Part shown: positions 10,910-22,062 of the stretch, one piece after another
Layout of the letters: each line of letters opens with the position of its first letter
Numbering within the stretch: the first letter of the stretch is position 1
NCBI GenBank assembly: GCA_023213315.1
Contig: JAKCPI010003038.1
Location: forward strand, 1 to 64,000
Length of the DNA stretch: 64,000 nt
DNA from: Euborellia annulipes
Taxonomy: Eukaryota; Arthropoda; Insecta; Dermaptera; Anisolabididae
Direction of reading: 5' to 3'
Program-made: the position numbers and the translations under genes
Notes under the pieces: model-generated
Database searches by the model: none
Told to the model about the DNA's origin: nothing
Seen by the model: only the letters and a program-made list of their open reading frames with translations

Positions 10910-12211
10910 TCTGGTGTGACTGGCGCACAGCACACAACTTTCTCTTACCTTCGGTAATCGAAAGTTGTGTACTGTGCTTGTCACACCAGATTTTTTGTGT
11001 CGACATGTATTTAGTTCCCGGCAGTAGGGAATATTTGAATTCAGATGTAATAAAAATTGAGTATAAATATTTGTAGTTATATTTTGTTACCATGGCAACC
11101 ATTTCTCCTATCTTTCCTAAGAAGCACAAGAGTAAAGTGTGCTTCAAACAATTTTGAGGGCAAAACGAGAATATACATTTGAAAGAGCATCTAAAAAATA
11201 ATTGATTTTTGAATTTTAATCAAAATCGTTAGAGCGAATTTTGAGAAAATCGAAAAAAGCTGAAAAAGTACATCAGTAAAGTACTAGTAGCTTATTTTTC
11301 CGGTCCCGGGGGTGTTTAACTTAAATATAAAATTTCAGCCTCATAGCTCAATTCCTTCATGCTTAAAATTGGACACCCACCCACCCACCCACCCACCCAC
11401 ACACAGGCAGACCATGTCGCGAAAACCACTTTTTACTTTCTCTTACCTATGTATATATGTAATATATATATATATAGAAAGTATTGGATTCATGTCAAAA
11501 ATTCGATGTCGAGATTTTGATGGATCTTCACGTTTTGAGGTCCCCAGAATCCAAAAAAGTGGTTTTCGCGACATGGTCTGTCTGTGTGTGGGTGGGTGGG
11601 TGTCAAATTTTAAGCATGAAGGAATTGAGCTATGAGGCTGAAATTTTATATTTAAGTTAAACACCCCCGGGACCGGAAAAATAAGCTTTTAATCAAAATC
11701 GGCCAAAGACTACTAGTACTTTACTGATGTACATTTTCAGCTTTTTTCGATTTTCTCAAAATTCGCTCTAACGATTTTGATTAAAATTCAAAAATCAATT
11801 ATTTTTTAGAAGCTCTTTCAAATGTATATTCACGTTTTGCCCTCAAAATTGAAGCACACTTTACTCTTGTGCTTCTTAGGAAAGATAGGAGAAATGGTTG
11901 CCATGGTAACAAAATATAACTACAAATATTTATACTCAATTTTTATTACATCTGAATTCAAATATTCCCTACTGCCGGGAACTAAATACATGTCGACACA
12001 AAAATCTGGTGTGACAAGCACAGTACACAACTTTCGATTACCGAAGGTAAGAGAAAGTTGTGTGCTGTGCGCCAGTCACACCAGATTTTTTGGATTCAGG
12101 GGACCTCAAAACGTGAAGATCCATCAAAATCTCGACATCGAATTTTTGACATGAATCCAATACTTTCTCTCTATATATATATTACATATATACATAGGAG
12201 AAAGAGAAAGT
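10910..12211 (+). mobile_element. HINE-A copy 'c', middle layer of the self-nest
   Basis: Starts TCTGGTGTGACTGG and ends GAGAAAGT at 12211. It is inserted in copy 'e' at the A-tract following CTGAATCC. It is split at its own CCACTTTTTT / GGATTCAGG tract (11430 / 12092) by copy 'd'. It holds an ACCC-rich microsatellite (11382-11403). Confidence 0.92.
11435..12085 (-). mobile_element. HINE-A copy 'd', innermost, full length
   Basis: An intact minus-orientation copy running from ACTTTCTCTTACC to the hairpin end ACCAGA. The hairpin stem is TCTGGTGTGAC / GTCACACCAGA with apex AACTTTCGATTACCGAAGG. The sequence GGTAAGAGAAAGT inside the hairpin is the inverse of the 13 bases at the start, that is, a subterminal inverted repeat. 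T-runs flank both sides. It is non-coding; this architecture is known from non-autonomous Helentrons (HINE, DINE-1). Confidence 0.9.
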
Positions 12212-12239
12212 AAAAAGTGGTTTTCGCGACATGGTCTGC

Positions 12240-12438
<199 letters not shown>

Positions 12439-12717
12439 TTTCAATTGTATATTCTCGTTTTGACCTCAAAATTTTCAAAATGTTTGAAGACCACTTTACT
12501 CTTGTATTTCATAGGAAAGATAGGAGAGGAGAAATGCTTGCCATGGTAACAAAATATAAATATTTTCCCATATTTATAAATTTTACATCTTGATTTCTAA
12601 TATATCTGCGGAAACTAAACATGTCGACACGACAAATCTGGTGTGACAAGCACAGCACACAACTTTCTCTTACCTTCGGTAATCGAAAGTTGTGTTCTGT
12701 GCGACAGTCACACCAGA

Positions 12718-14368
12718 TTTTTTAAATCTTTTTTTTATTTTATTTTTTAAAAAAGTAAAAATGTATCATTTTTAAAAATAAATGAAATAAAAGAAGACAT
12801 ATTGCCCCCCCTCTGCCCCCCTCCTAGAGGATGCCAGAGGGGGGGGGCAATGTCCCCTTCCACCCCCCGCCCCTTCCCCCAAACCCCCGTTCCGGCGCCT
12901 ATGAATACAATGTACTCTCTAGAAGGAGGAATTAGTGCTCTTATAAAAAGCCATAATTTCTTGCTTGTTCAATGAAGTGAATCTTGAAATCGTCAGTCGA
13001 ACTTGTAAGTGAGCGCGCAATTGGTTTCCATTGAATTTTCATTATAAGAAAAAGTATTTTAGAAAGAAAATATAATTTTTTCTTTCAAGCAACTTGATTT
13101 AGTTGGCGAATCCTTATTTGCTCTTTTTATCAAGGAGTCGAATTCCAAAAATACTTAGTGACATTTTTCTCTTAGCAAGTTGTATTAAAATTATTTATAA
13201 TTTTTTTTTTTTTTTTTACTTTGGTGAGAATAGCCCCCCGGGGCCTCCTTTGAATACGCGATTATTGCATAATTAAGGCTTTAATCATATAACTTATATC
13301 TACTTTTGAATCAACTATGTTTATCTTTTTTTAGATTAGAAAATGTACAAAATAACTTCAACACGTGTCGTGTTCAGAAACATGGTTGCCAATTCTCCAG
13401 AATACTCCGGTTTTCTATGTGTGGGGTCGGATTTTCGGAGGCCATTTAGAACCCGCTCCTATTTATTTTAATTGATTGGTAACCAATTCAATTGGAATAA
13501 CTTTTGGTTCGCGAAGTAAACTGCAAACCTCTAGTACAAATAGCTAGTACTCTAGTAAATCTCCGGGATAAATAATAATTTTGTAAGTTGTCATTATCGT
13601 TATTAAGTGAAAAACCTGATTCTTTTTCCTCGCCTAATAACGGAATCCATTCTATACTTAAGGTGCGCGTCTCGAAAAACCGTTAAAACTCGATCGGCGG
13701 CAAGAGATGGTGTTAGTGTTCCCCATAGGAATACAAAGGACAAATTCCATTTCATTCTAGAGCTTCCAGCTAATTATAGCAAAAGATTAATTATTCTTTA
13801 ACACAATGATTACTAATTTAATTATGTACAAATTATGGAGCTCCTTTTTTTAAATATCTTTTATTTAATGCGATTAATCTAAAAAATTTTTTTTTTTTTT
13901 TCGAAAATCAAAAAAAAGGGCTTCTATTATTTGTAGATATTTTAAATAGCTTTAATTTAAAAAAAAAATTTGAGGTCGATAGCTTCAAAATTGTGGCCGC
14001 TGGAAAGTCCCAAAATTAGCACCCCGAGACACCTTAAACTAATGAAATTAATATTATCTCTAAATGTATGTTTTTTTTTGTGCATAAATTGTTTTTATAT
14101 TGATTAAAAATGTAACTAGCCTATATTACTATTTTTGTCTTATAATTCCCAAGGCCCAGAGTCAAAGTGATGCTATTCTATTTGATGGTCACATCAGATT
14201 TATTTATCTGTTATTCGAATTCATATATACATAGCTAGTTATGTTCATGAATAAAAAATACCGGTTTTATTTATAAAAAGTATAATTTTATTTTATTTTG
14301 TGCTCATGTTCAAAAAATTAAAGAAAATAATATTAGAATGAATCAGTTTTTCAAATAACTTAGGTTTT
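12718..14368. other. No gene; decayed transposon end near 12.8-12.9 kb
   Basis: The GC-rich block at 12798-12903 ends CCGTTCCGGCGCCTATG, whose inverse (CATAGGCGCCGG) looks like a hAT-type terminus. The rest is AT-rich with poly(A)/poly(T) runs. A 64-aa frame at 13607-13801 has no recognisable features. Confidence 0.4.
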
Positions 14369-14850
14369 ACTTTCTCTTACCTCTATATATATGTTAATAT
14401 ATAGAGAGAGAAAGTATTGGATTCATGTCAAAAATTCGATGTCGAGATTTTGATGGATATACACGTTTTGAGGTCCCCTGAATCCAAAAAAGTGGTTTTC
14501 GCGACATGGTCTGTCTGTGGGAGTGTGTGTGTTCAAATTTAAGCATGAAGGAATTGAGCTAGGAAGTTGAAATTTTATATTTAAGTTAAACACCCCCGGG
14601 ACCGACAAAATAAGCTTTTAATCAAAATCGGCCAAAAAGTACTAGTACTTTACTGATGTACTTTTTCAGTTTTTTTCGATTTTCTCAAAATTCATTTAAC
14701 GATTTTGATTAAAATTCAAAAATCAATTATTTTTTAGATGCTCTTTCAAATGTATATCCTCATTTTGCCCTCAAAATTGTTTGAAGCACACTTTACTCTT
14801 GTTCTTCATAGGAAAGATAGAAATGGTCGCCATGGTAACCGAATTTAAAT
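14369..14850 (-). mobile_element. HINE-A copy lacking the hairpin end
   Basis: Starts ACTTTCTCTTACC with a palindromic TATA stretch and runs through the family body to CGCCATGGTAACCGAATTT. There it breaks into unrelated TTTTCTTT sequence, at the same point as the first unit at 1842-2344. No 3' hairpin is present. Confidence 0.85.
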
Positions 14851-14881
14851 CCTTTTCTTTTTATTAGATTAAAAATCAATT

Positions 14882-15060
14882 TAGATGGCTTAAATAAAAA
14901 TGCCTGGACCCCCCTAATATATATAAATTCATAAATAACGGTTATCGTAAATGTCTTAAATGGCCTGAGCTGCCGAAAAGACAGTGTGAATGTGTGTGTG
15001 AGTGTGAGTATGAATGAGAAAAAAGTGCGAATGTTTTTTTTTTAAAAAAAAAAAAAAAAA
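14882..15060 (+). mobile_element. SINE-A, 5'-truncated
   Basis: Only the second half of the body palindrome and the tail are present (GATGGCTTAAATAAAAATG to AAAAAGTGCGAATG), followed by poly(A). AAATCAATT flanks both sides. 5' truncation with a direct duplication fits incomplete reverse transcription. Confidence 0.85.
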
Positions 15061-15086
15061 ATCAATTATTATTTAAATTCCCATTT

Positions 15087-15350
15087 TTTTTTTTTTTTTT
15101 TTAAACATTCACACTTTTTTTCTCATTCACACTCACATTCACACAGTCTTTTCGGCAACTTAGGCCATATAAGACTTTTTACGATATCCGTTATTAATAA
15201 ATATACATATATGGGGTCCAGGCATTCTTATTTAAGCCATTTGGTATCCAAATGGCTTAAATAAAATCATCGGACTGCCTGGGGTCCGAACCCGCGACGT
15301 TTGGTATACGAGGTTAGCACGCTAACCTCTACGCCATGCCCCGAGGGCGT
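15087..15350 (-). mobile_element. SINE-A, full length
   Basis: A minus-orientation copy with poly(T) at its left, tail, body palindrome, and a tRNA-like head with B-box inverse GGTCCGAACCC and A-box inverse CCTCTACGCCA. A perfect 10-bp target duplication ATTCCCATTT (15077-15086 and 15351-15360) marks it as a clean insertion. Confidence 0.93.
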
Positions 15351-15360
15351 ATTCCCATTT

Positions 15361-15792
15361 ATTTTTATTTTATTTCTGTCTTTAATTGTTTCCGAGAAAA
15401 CATATCTCTCTCTCTCTCTCACAAAACTACCTTCTCTCTTTCTACGCGTTTTAAACTTTCCACCTTATCTTCGCATTTGCCAGTGTTAATTTCCTATAGG
15501 GATTTGTATGTTAATTTCGATTCAAAAGGGGGTCCCCTTTGGAACATTTTACGCATTTAAAATTTTTTTTCCAATTCTTATGAAATTTTGTATTTATTTA
15601 CGAATCTATATTGTGTATAAAATATGAGATTAAAATTTTGAAAAATAACCATAGTTTATTTCTAGCAATCAACATTTAAAATGCAAGTTTGAAACTAAGG
15701 TTCTTTTAATATATGCAGGTGGTTATGGGCTATTAAATTTTGTCCTTGAAGAAATATTTTAAATTCGTCTACTTTAAAGCATTGAAAAAAAA
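15361..15792. other. No gene recognised
   Basis: AT-rich sequence with a short (TC)n run at 15404-15420. Two short overlapping frames here show no domain. Confidence 0.45.
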
Positions 15793-16413
15793 TCTTCCTT
15801 ACCTTCGGTAATCGAAAGTTGTGTACTGTGCTTGTCACACCAGATTTTTTGTGTCGACATGTATTTAGTTCCCGGCAGTAGGGAATATTTGAATTCAGAT
15901 GTCAAATTTACAGACATGGGAAAAAATTTATATTTTGCAACCATGGCAACCATTTCTCCTATCTTCTCTATGAAGCACAAGAGTAAAGTGTGCTTCAAAC
16001 AATTTTGAGGGCAAAACGAGAATATACATTTGAAAGAGCATCGAAAAAATAATTGATTTTTGAATTTTAATCAAAATCGTTAGAGCGAATTTTGAGAAAA
16101 TCGAAAAAAACTGAAAAAGTACATCAGTAAAGTACTAGTACTTTTTAGCCGATTTTGATTAAAAGCTTATTTTGTCGGTCCCGCGGGGTGTTTAACTTAA
16201 ATATAAAATTTCAGCCTCATAGCTCAATTCCTTCATGCTTAAAATTGAACACACACCCACCCACAGACAGACCATGTCGCGAAAACCACTTTTTTGGATT
16301 CAGGGGACCTCAAAACGTGAAGATCCATCAAAATCTCGACATCGAATTTTTGACATGAATCCAATACTTTCTCTATATATATATATTACATATATACATA
16401 GGTAAGAGAAAGT
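15793..16413 (+). mobile_element. HINE-A copy with partial hairpin
   Basis: The outer stem arm at the left is missing (TCTTCCTTACC instead of TCTGGTG), so the hairpin cannot form fully. The remainder is standard: GTTCCCGGCAGTAGGGAA, ACCATGGCAACC, GTACTAGTAC, and a short CACCC-rich tract. It ends GGTAAGAGAAAGT. Confidence 0.88.
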
Positions 16414-16806
16414 AAAAATATTTATAATGATAATGAAATATAAAAAGGTTTATTATTATTTTGTTAGATAATATTTAATTTTGTAAAAAATTACTTTTTT
16501 TTTTAATTCTATTAAAAAAATTTTCCGCAGAGCGGAAAAAATTTCAAAAAAAAAAAAAAAAAATTAATTTTTTATAGGAAATTCAAGTTTCGGTTTCGGT
16601 TACTGTTTCGGCCGAAACTAAGATTGAGGCCGAATATTCGGTTTCGGCTGAAAATCTTGTTTCGTTCGGACCCTTAAAGAATATATCTCTCGATATGGTA
16701 TTGAAAAGTAATTTTATATAAAAAGCTTTTAGATTAGAGAACAAAATAAAATTTTTGTTCTAGAATAAAAAAGATTATATAAAAACATTATTTTCCATTT
16801 TATAAA

Positions 16807-16847
<41 letters not shown>

Positions 16848-17298
16848 ATCTGCCAAATTAAATTATATAACTGAAAAATTAAATAGGTCAGTTCTGATAA
16901 CTAGTTTGGATGGTAAATGGAAGAAAGTCAGGAGATAATTTAATTTATTGATCATTTTTGTATCGCATATAAAATATAAATACCGGGTATATATTCATGG
17001 GCCTAACAAGAGAATTTGGCTGGGGGGGGGGGACATGGGACCAGCCATCCTCGCTGGAGGGGGCCATGGGACCAGGCCCCCGGGCCCTTTAAGCTCAAAT
17101 CTTAAAATTTCAATTAAAAAGTCATTTTCTTGAAATTTTTTTCTTCAGGGGGCCCGGGCAATTTAACCTCATATCAAGTTTGATCTTTTATACGACTCTT
17201 TGTTTAGGAAATTTTGAAAAATTTTTAAATAACTTTTTTAAAATAAATATTGGAAGCTATGTATAACAATTTCAAGTGTCAAAAAATTGTGTAAAAAA
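16414..17298. other. No gene; repeat F remnant, (TA)n and GC-rich block
   Basis: 16570-16680 matches the GGTTTCGG-rich part of repeat F. A (TA)n tract of about 36 bp lies at 16808-16844. A G/C-rich block at 17018-17095 and CAGGGGGCCCGGGC at 17146 look like decayed DNA-transposon ends. Confidence 0.55.
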
Positions 17299-18669
17299 TC
17301 TGGTGTGACTGGCGCACAGCACACAACTTTCTCTTACCTTCGGTAATCGAAAGTTGTGTACTGTGCTTGTCACACCATATTTTTTGTGTCGACATGTATT
17401 TAGTTCCCGGCAGTAGGGAATATTTGAATTCAGATGTCAAATTTACAGACATGGGAAAAAATTTATATTTTGCAACCATGGCAACCATTTCTCCTATCTT
17501 CTCTATGAAGCACAAGAGTAAAGTGTGCTTCAAACAATTTTGAGGGCAAAACGAGAATATACATTTGAAAGAGCATCTAAAAAATAATTGATTTTTGAAT
17601 TTTAATCAAAATCGTTAGAGCGAATTTTGAGAAAATCGAAAAAAACTGAAAAAGTACATCAGTAAAGTACTAGTACTCTGGCCGATTTTGATTAAAAGCT
17701 TATTTTTCCGGTCCCGGGGGGTGTTTAACTTAAATATAAAATTTCAACATCCTAGCTCAATTCCTTCATGCTAAAAATTGAACACACACACACACACACA
17801 CACACATACGCGCGCGCAAAATATTGCGACCTGTGTGCAGGAACCGCAAGATCCGAAGATCGCTCGCGTAACTCTCGTGACCGAACCGAGGAGATAGGAC
17901 AGAACAAGCTGTTTAAATATTTAGGTTCCCTCGTTTTAAAGAGGCTGAAGTGGAATGACCCCATGGTAAACTCTCTCCTTTTATTGACTCTTAACCAGTC
18001 TAATTTTTGATAATAAGGAGTCACGCGCTCATCCAAAAACAAACCTCACACAGGCGTTCAGTGCCCTGTCCAGCCTTGTATTCTGTTCCTTAGACAAGCC
18101 ATAATAGACCAGACTGCAGAAATCAAAAATTGGCAGGACTAAGGAACTAATTAAGAGTTTCTTAACTTTTAGGGGTAAATCATTCCCTATCTTTTTAAAT
18201 TGATATAAACTTTTGAAGACTCTTTGGGAAATGCTAGTGACCTGCTCGCCCCACTTTAGTTTCTGATCCAAAATGAGTCCTAAACTCTTTACACTTTCTT
18301 CATAGCCAATTGTTTTGTCATTAACAATTATAGGTGGAGGGTTTTCTAATCTATTTATAAATTTAGCAGTCCCGAATATAATTGCCTTTGTTTTTCCTTC
18401 ATTGATTTTCAATTTATTTATTTTACACCAATCACAAATAGCATTTATGTCATTGTTGATTTTCCTAACTGCGTGCTCTATTTCCCTGGGCGAACATGAC
18501 ATAGAGAGAGAGAGAGAGAGAGAGAGACCATGTCGCGAAAACCACTTTTTTGGATTCAGGGGACTTCAAAACGTGAAGATCCATCAAAATCTCGACATCG
18601 AATTTTTGACATGAATCCAATACTTTCTCTATATATATATATTACATATATACATAGGTAAGAGAAAGT
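17299..18669 (+). mobile_element. HINE-A copy interrupted by a LINE fragment
   Basis: Full hairpin at 17299-17377, standard body, and end GAGAAAGT at 18669. The microsatellite region is split: (CA)n at 17783-17806 on the left, (GA)n at 18505-18527 on the right, with a minus-strand LINE RT fragment between. The family sequence resumes at ACCATGTCGCGAAAACC. Confidence 0.9.
17816..18505 (-). pseudogene. LINE reverse transcriptase, C-terminal part, truncated at both ends
   Basis: The frame 18502-18029 reads a post-catalytic RT segment (WCKINKLKINEGKTKAIIFG, VKSLGLILDQKLKW, YGLSKEQNTRLDRALNACVR) as in CR1/Jockey-type LINEs. One frameshift near 18040 leads into a second frame (LDERVTPYYQKLDWLRVNK) down to 17816. 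No stop codon, 3' UTR or tail is present: the frame runs straight into (GT)n. The catalytic palm is missing. It sits exactly between two microsatellite tracts of the host HINE. Confidence 0.85.
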
Positions 18670-19135
18670 AAAAATTGTTGAGATGAAGGCCACAATAGCC
18701 TTTTACATACTAATAAAAAAAAATTAGCTATCAAGTCAAGTTTTTTTTTCTCATTTTAAATTCATTTTGCAGATTGAAAAATTAGATGTAAAAATTTATA
18801 AAAAATATACTCTCTTAAAACGAATTAGTAGAATTTTTACTTATTCAAATAGTAGGTAAGAAAATTACCTCAAATTTAGTCATTTTGAGTAGAATCTACT
18901 AATATATTTAGTAAGTTTATTGGTTACTTTTAGATTAGTTATTTTTTACTAATTCAAAAAGTAGTTCATTCAATTTCCGCTGTCTGAGAAGCCAACATGG
19001 CCGACATTTTCAATCAGCTGTTTGATCGGTTCCTTAATAAAGACATTTTTGGCAAAATAAGGCTTTATTTAAGTAATAATAATACAAATAAATAATAATA
19101 TTGAGATAACTTGTATTTTTTGTTAAAAATTGCAG

Positions 19136-19199
19136 GAAATATATGCTAAGTCAAAACAAATAGATTCCAAATTTGTGATCATGGTAACCCCTGCGCCAG
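19136..19199 (+). other. Exon-like segment in TIR element D
   Basis: An open 64-nt block lies between a good 3' splice site (TTTTTTGTTAAAAATTGCAG) and a consensus 5' splice site (CAG|GTAAGT). The frame reads EIYAKSKQIDSKFVIMVTPA. An ATG frame upstream (18997, MADIFNQLFDRFLNKDIFGK) could be an earlier exon, but I found no donor that keeps the frame. This could be a gene fragment carried by the transposon, or chance. No family is recognised. Confidence 0.3.
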
Positions 19200-20161
19200 G
19201 TAAGTATATTAAATTAATAAAATATTATTTTTTAAATAATCAATTAAGAAATATTTTTACTTAAAATTTAGTAAATATATTTCTTGATATAACGATAATT
19301 AGTTTTATTAAGTTTATTTAGAAATAAATTGCTGGGAAGGAATATAGTAACATTCAAGTAAAAAACATTGTTAACACCAGCGACATACTTATATTCCAAA
19401 TAACAGAGAAATAAGAGTAAGTCAAGTTTAAATGGGTCGGGCTAGAAGTCGAGTCAGTAGACACAAGTCAGGTCCCGGTGTCATCACACCTTATTGCATA
19501 TATCTTAAAAGATTCTTTTTTTTTGGTCATTATTTTTTTAAAAATTCACTTTTTTAATTAGTAAGTAATAATTTTTACTAATTGAAAAATCTGGTGTGAC
19601 TGGCGCACAGCACACAACTTTCTCTTACCTTCGGTAATCGAAAGTTGTGTACTGTGCTAGTCACACCAGATTTTTTGTGTCGACATGTATTTAGTTCCCG
19701 GCAGTAGGGAATATTTGAATTCAGATGTAAAATTGGTAAAAGTATGGAAAATATTTATATTTTGTTACCATGGCAACCATTTCTTCTATCTTTCCTATGA
19801 AGCTCAAGAGTAAAGTGTGCTTAAAACAATTTTGAGGGCAAAACGAGAATATACATTTGAAAGAACATCTAAAAAATAATTGATTTTTGAATTTTAATCA
19901 AAATCGTTAGAGCGAATTTTGAGAAAATCGAAAAAAACTGAAAAAGTACATCAGTAAAGTACTAGTGCTTTTTGCCCGATTTTGATTAAAAGCTTATTTT
20001 TCCGGTCCCGGGGGTGTTTAACTTAAATATAAAATTTCAGCCTCCTAGCTCAATTCCTTCGACACAGACAGACCATTTTTTGGATTCAGGGGACCTCAAA
20101 ACGTGAAGATCCATCAAAATCTCGACATCGAATTTTTGACATGAATCCAATACTTTCTCTC

Positions 20162-20903
20162 TCTATATATATATATATATAATAATTACGGAGTGTCCGT
20201 CCGTCTGTCTGTCCGTCTGTCACGCTCTGTTTGACCAACTTCCCATTGGAATTTTGAAACGAAATTTTGCAGTCTTATAGAGGACGGTATAGAGAGTCCC
20301 GGAAAAATACTCGGGTCCCAAAATTCCTATAACTTTTCGAGTTATTAATTCTTAAAGTTACGATCTCTCCCATAGGAAATGTATAGAGAAATATTTAAGT
20401 ATTCTTTGCAGTTGTGTATTCTATGAAGGTAAACAAATCCTCAAGCAGGCACTGGACTGGAATACTTAGTTGTTAGTAATAATAATTTTCTTTTCATAAT
20501 TAATAAAAGGCGAGGGTCCGCCGCAGGCGGGCCCGAGCCAGTTGGTGGGGGTCCAGGGGGGCGTAGCCCCCCTGTCTAGACGCCACGCAGTTTCTCATTA
20601 AGAAAGGCGAGGGTCCGCCGCAGGCGGGCCCGAGCCAGTTGAAGGGGGTCCAGGGGGGCGTAGCCCCCGCTCTAGACGCCACGCAGTTTCTCATTAAAAA
20701 ATGCGAGGGTCTGCCGCAGGCGGGCCCGAGCCAGTTGGAGGGGGGTCCAGGGGGCGTAGCCCCCTGTCTAGGCACCACGCAGTTTCTCATTAAGAAAGGC
20801 GGGGGTCCGCCGCCGGCGGGCCCGAGCCAGCTGGTGGGGGGGTCCAGGGGGGCGTAGCTCCCTGGCTGACGCGAAGCCCGCCGAAGGCGGGCGGCGCGGC
20901 TAG
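20162..20903 (+). mobile_element. Helitron-B, complete non-autonomous copy
   Basis: The 5' end TCTATATATA leads into ATAATTACGGAGTGTCCGTC and a CCGTCTGT-rich stretch. The 3' end is a GC hairpin (GCCCGCC-GAA-GGCGGGC) followed by GCGCGG and CTAG, then a host T. A 5' TC, a 3' hairpin and CTRR with A|T insertion are the hallmarks of Helitrons. It has no Rep/helicase frame. It contains four GC-rich 97-bp tandem units. Confidence 0.88.
20507..20875 (+). repeat. GC-rich tandem repeat, four units of about 97 bp
   Basis: Units start at about 20508, 20605, 20701 and 20797 with AGGCGAGGGTCCGCCG. Each contains two potential hairpins (CCGCCGCAGGCGG and GGGGGCGTAGCCCCC) and ends CAGTTTCTCATTAAGAAA. A minus-strand set of three such units lies at 41405-41675. 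Confidence 0.95.
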
Positions 20904-21360
20904 TATTACATATATACATAGGTAAGAGAAAGTAAAAAGTGGATATCCACTATTTACGGGTGGTCTACTTTGCACATCTTAAAAAAGTGACTATTCACTA
21001 TGAATTAGTAGTTTTTACTAATTCGTTTTTAGAGTATATTCTCAGAGGTGAAATCAAATATTTTCCTTGGGTCTTACGTTAAAAATTCCTCAAAAATTTT
21101 CCCCCTTCATTTTTAGTAGATTTTATTTTCTTTTCTCTCCATAGGATTTTATATTATTTTACTAACAAGGGGACGGCCAAGTGAGTATATCACTGATTCG
21201 TTTTAAAAAAATTGAGGTGATACTCTGAGCCAAAAAAATGTTCACGTGTTTCGGCGTTTTACTCCATAGAGCCCCGATTGGCCAAAAAAAAATAAATAAA
21301 TACCGAAACAATTTTCGCGCTTTCAAGTAGTTTCTGTTTAAAACATTACGTAACAGTCAG

Positions 21361-21428
21361 CTGTGGCTATGCTGGTAGCGTCGCCGACTGGTAAGTATGT
21401 GGTCCCGGATTCGAACGACGGAGTATCC
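21361..21428 (+). other. tRNA-like segment in left arm of fold-back
   Basis: GTGGCTATGCTGGTAGCG resembles an A-box region and GGATTCGAACG a B-box. The spacing is close to tRNA spacing. The inverted partner is at 21995-22062. I do not call a functional tRNA because acceptor-stem pairing is not evident. Confidence 0.5.
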
Positions 21429-21994
21429 AATTTTTTTTTTTTATCTTTTTATGTTATTGTAACAAACAATATATTTAAAACTGTTTCATATTATTTTTTT
21501 TTTCATATTTTATTATTTTTTTTAGTAATTAAATTTTAAAATTTTTTTAAATATCCTTTATAAACTGCGCTAATTGTCGTCTACTTATTTGTTTTGCATG
21601 TTTTTATTACTTATATATATCACCCTACTTCGTGTGGGGTAAGTGTACAAGTAAATTAAAAAAGTAAGTTATCTATATTCGCTTGACTGTACATAATTTT
21701 TTTTTTATCAAATATAAGCAAATAAATTTTTTATTAATTTCATGTATTTATTTAATTAATGGATTATTTTATGCCTTCTTTATTTCTTCATATATTTAAA
21801 TACTGTAATAAATGATATTTTCTTCATGTATTTAAATTAAATTTTAATTTTAAGGTAATAAATAAACTCGAAAAACAATTTTAACAAAATTTTAAAATTT
21901 AATTACTAAAAAAAAATAATATGAAACAGTTTTAAATATATTGTTTGTTACAATAACATAAAAAAGATAAAAAAAAAAAAATTACATACTCCAT

Positions 21995-22062
21995 CGTTCG
22001 AACCCGGGACAAAATACTTATCAGTCGGCTACGCTACCAGCCTAGCCACTGCTGACTGTTAC
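21995..22062 (-). other. tRNA-like segment in right arm of fold-back
   Basis: Read on the minus strand: GTGGCTAGGCTGGTAGCG, then CCGGGTTCGAACG. The B-box here is closer to consensus than in the left arm, suggesting that the ancestor carried a better Pol III promoter. Confidence 0.5.

Larger units (their letters stand above)
19590..20933 (+). mobile_element. HINE-A copy hosting Helitron-B
   Basis: Full hairpin and body; the (CA)n tract is reduced to CGACACAGACAGACC. Its terminal (TA)n stretch is interrupted by Helitron-B (20162-20903), after which TATTACATATATACATAGG and GTAAGAGAAAGT complete the element. Confidence 0.9.
18805..21040. mobile_element. TIR element D, hosting HINE-A and Helitron-B
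   Basis: The left end ATATACTCTCTTAAAACGAA and ATTAGTA match the inverse of the right end (TACTAATTCGTTTTTAGAGT). About 890 bp remain after subtracting the HINE-A insertion (19590-20933). It has several ACTAATT/AATTAGT repeats inside. The class is unknown and the TSD is not clear. It carries a short stretch that looks like a spliced exon. Confidence 0.6.

Noticed and set aside
20500..20919. 139-aa proline/glycine-rich minus frame
   Set aside because: It lies wholly in the GC-rich 97-bp tandem units of Helitron-B and is explained by them.
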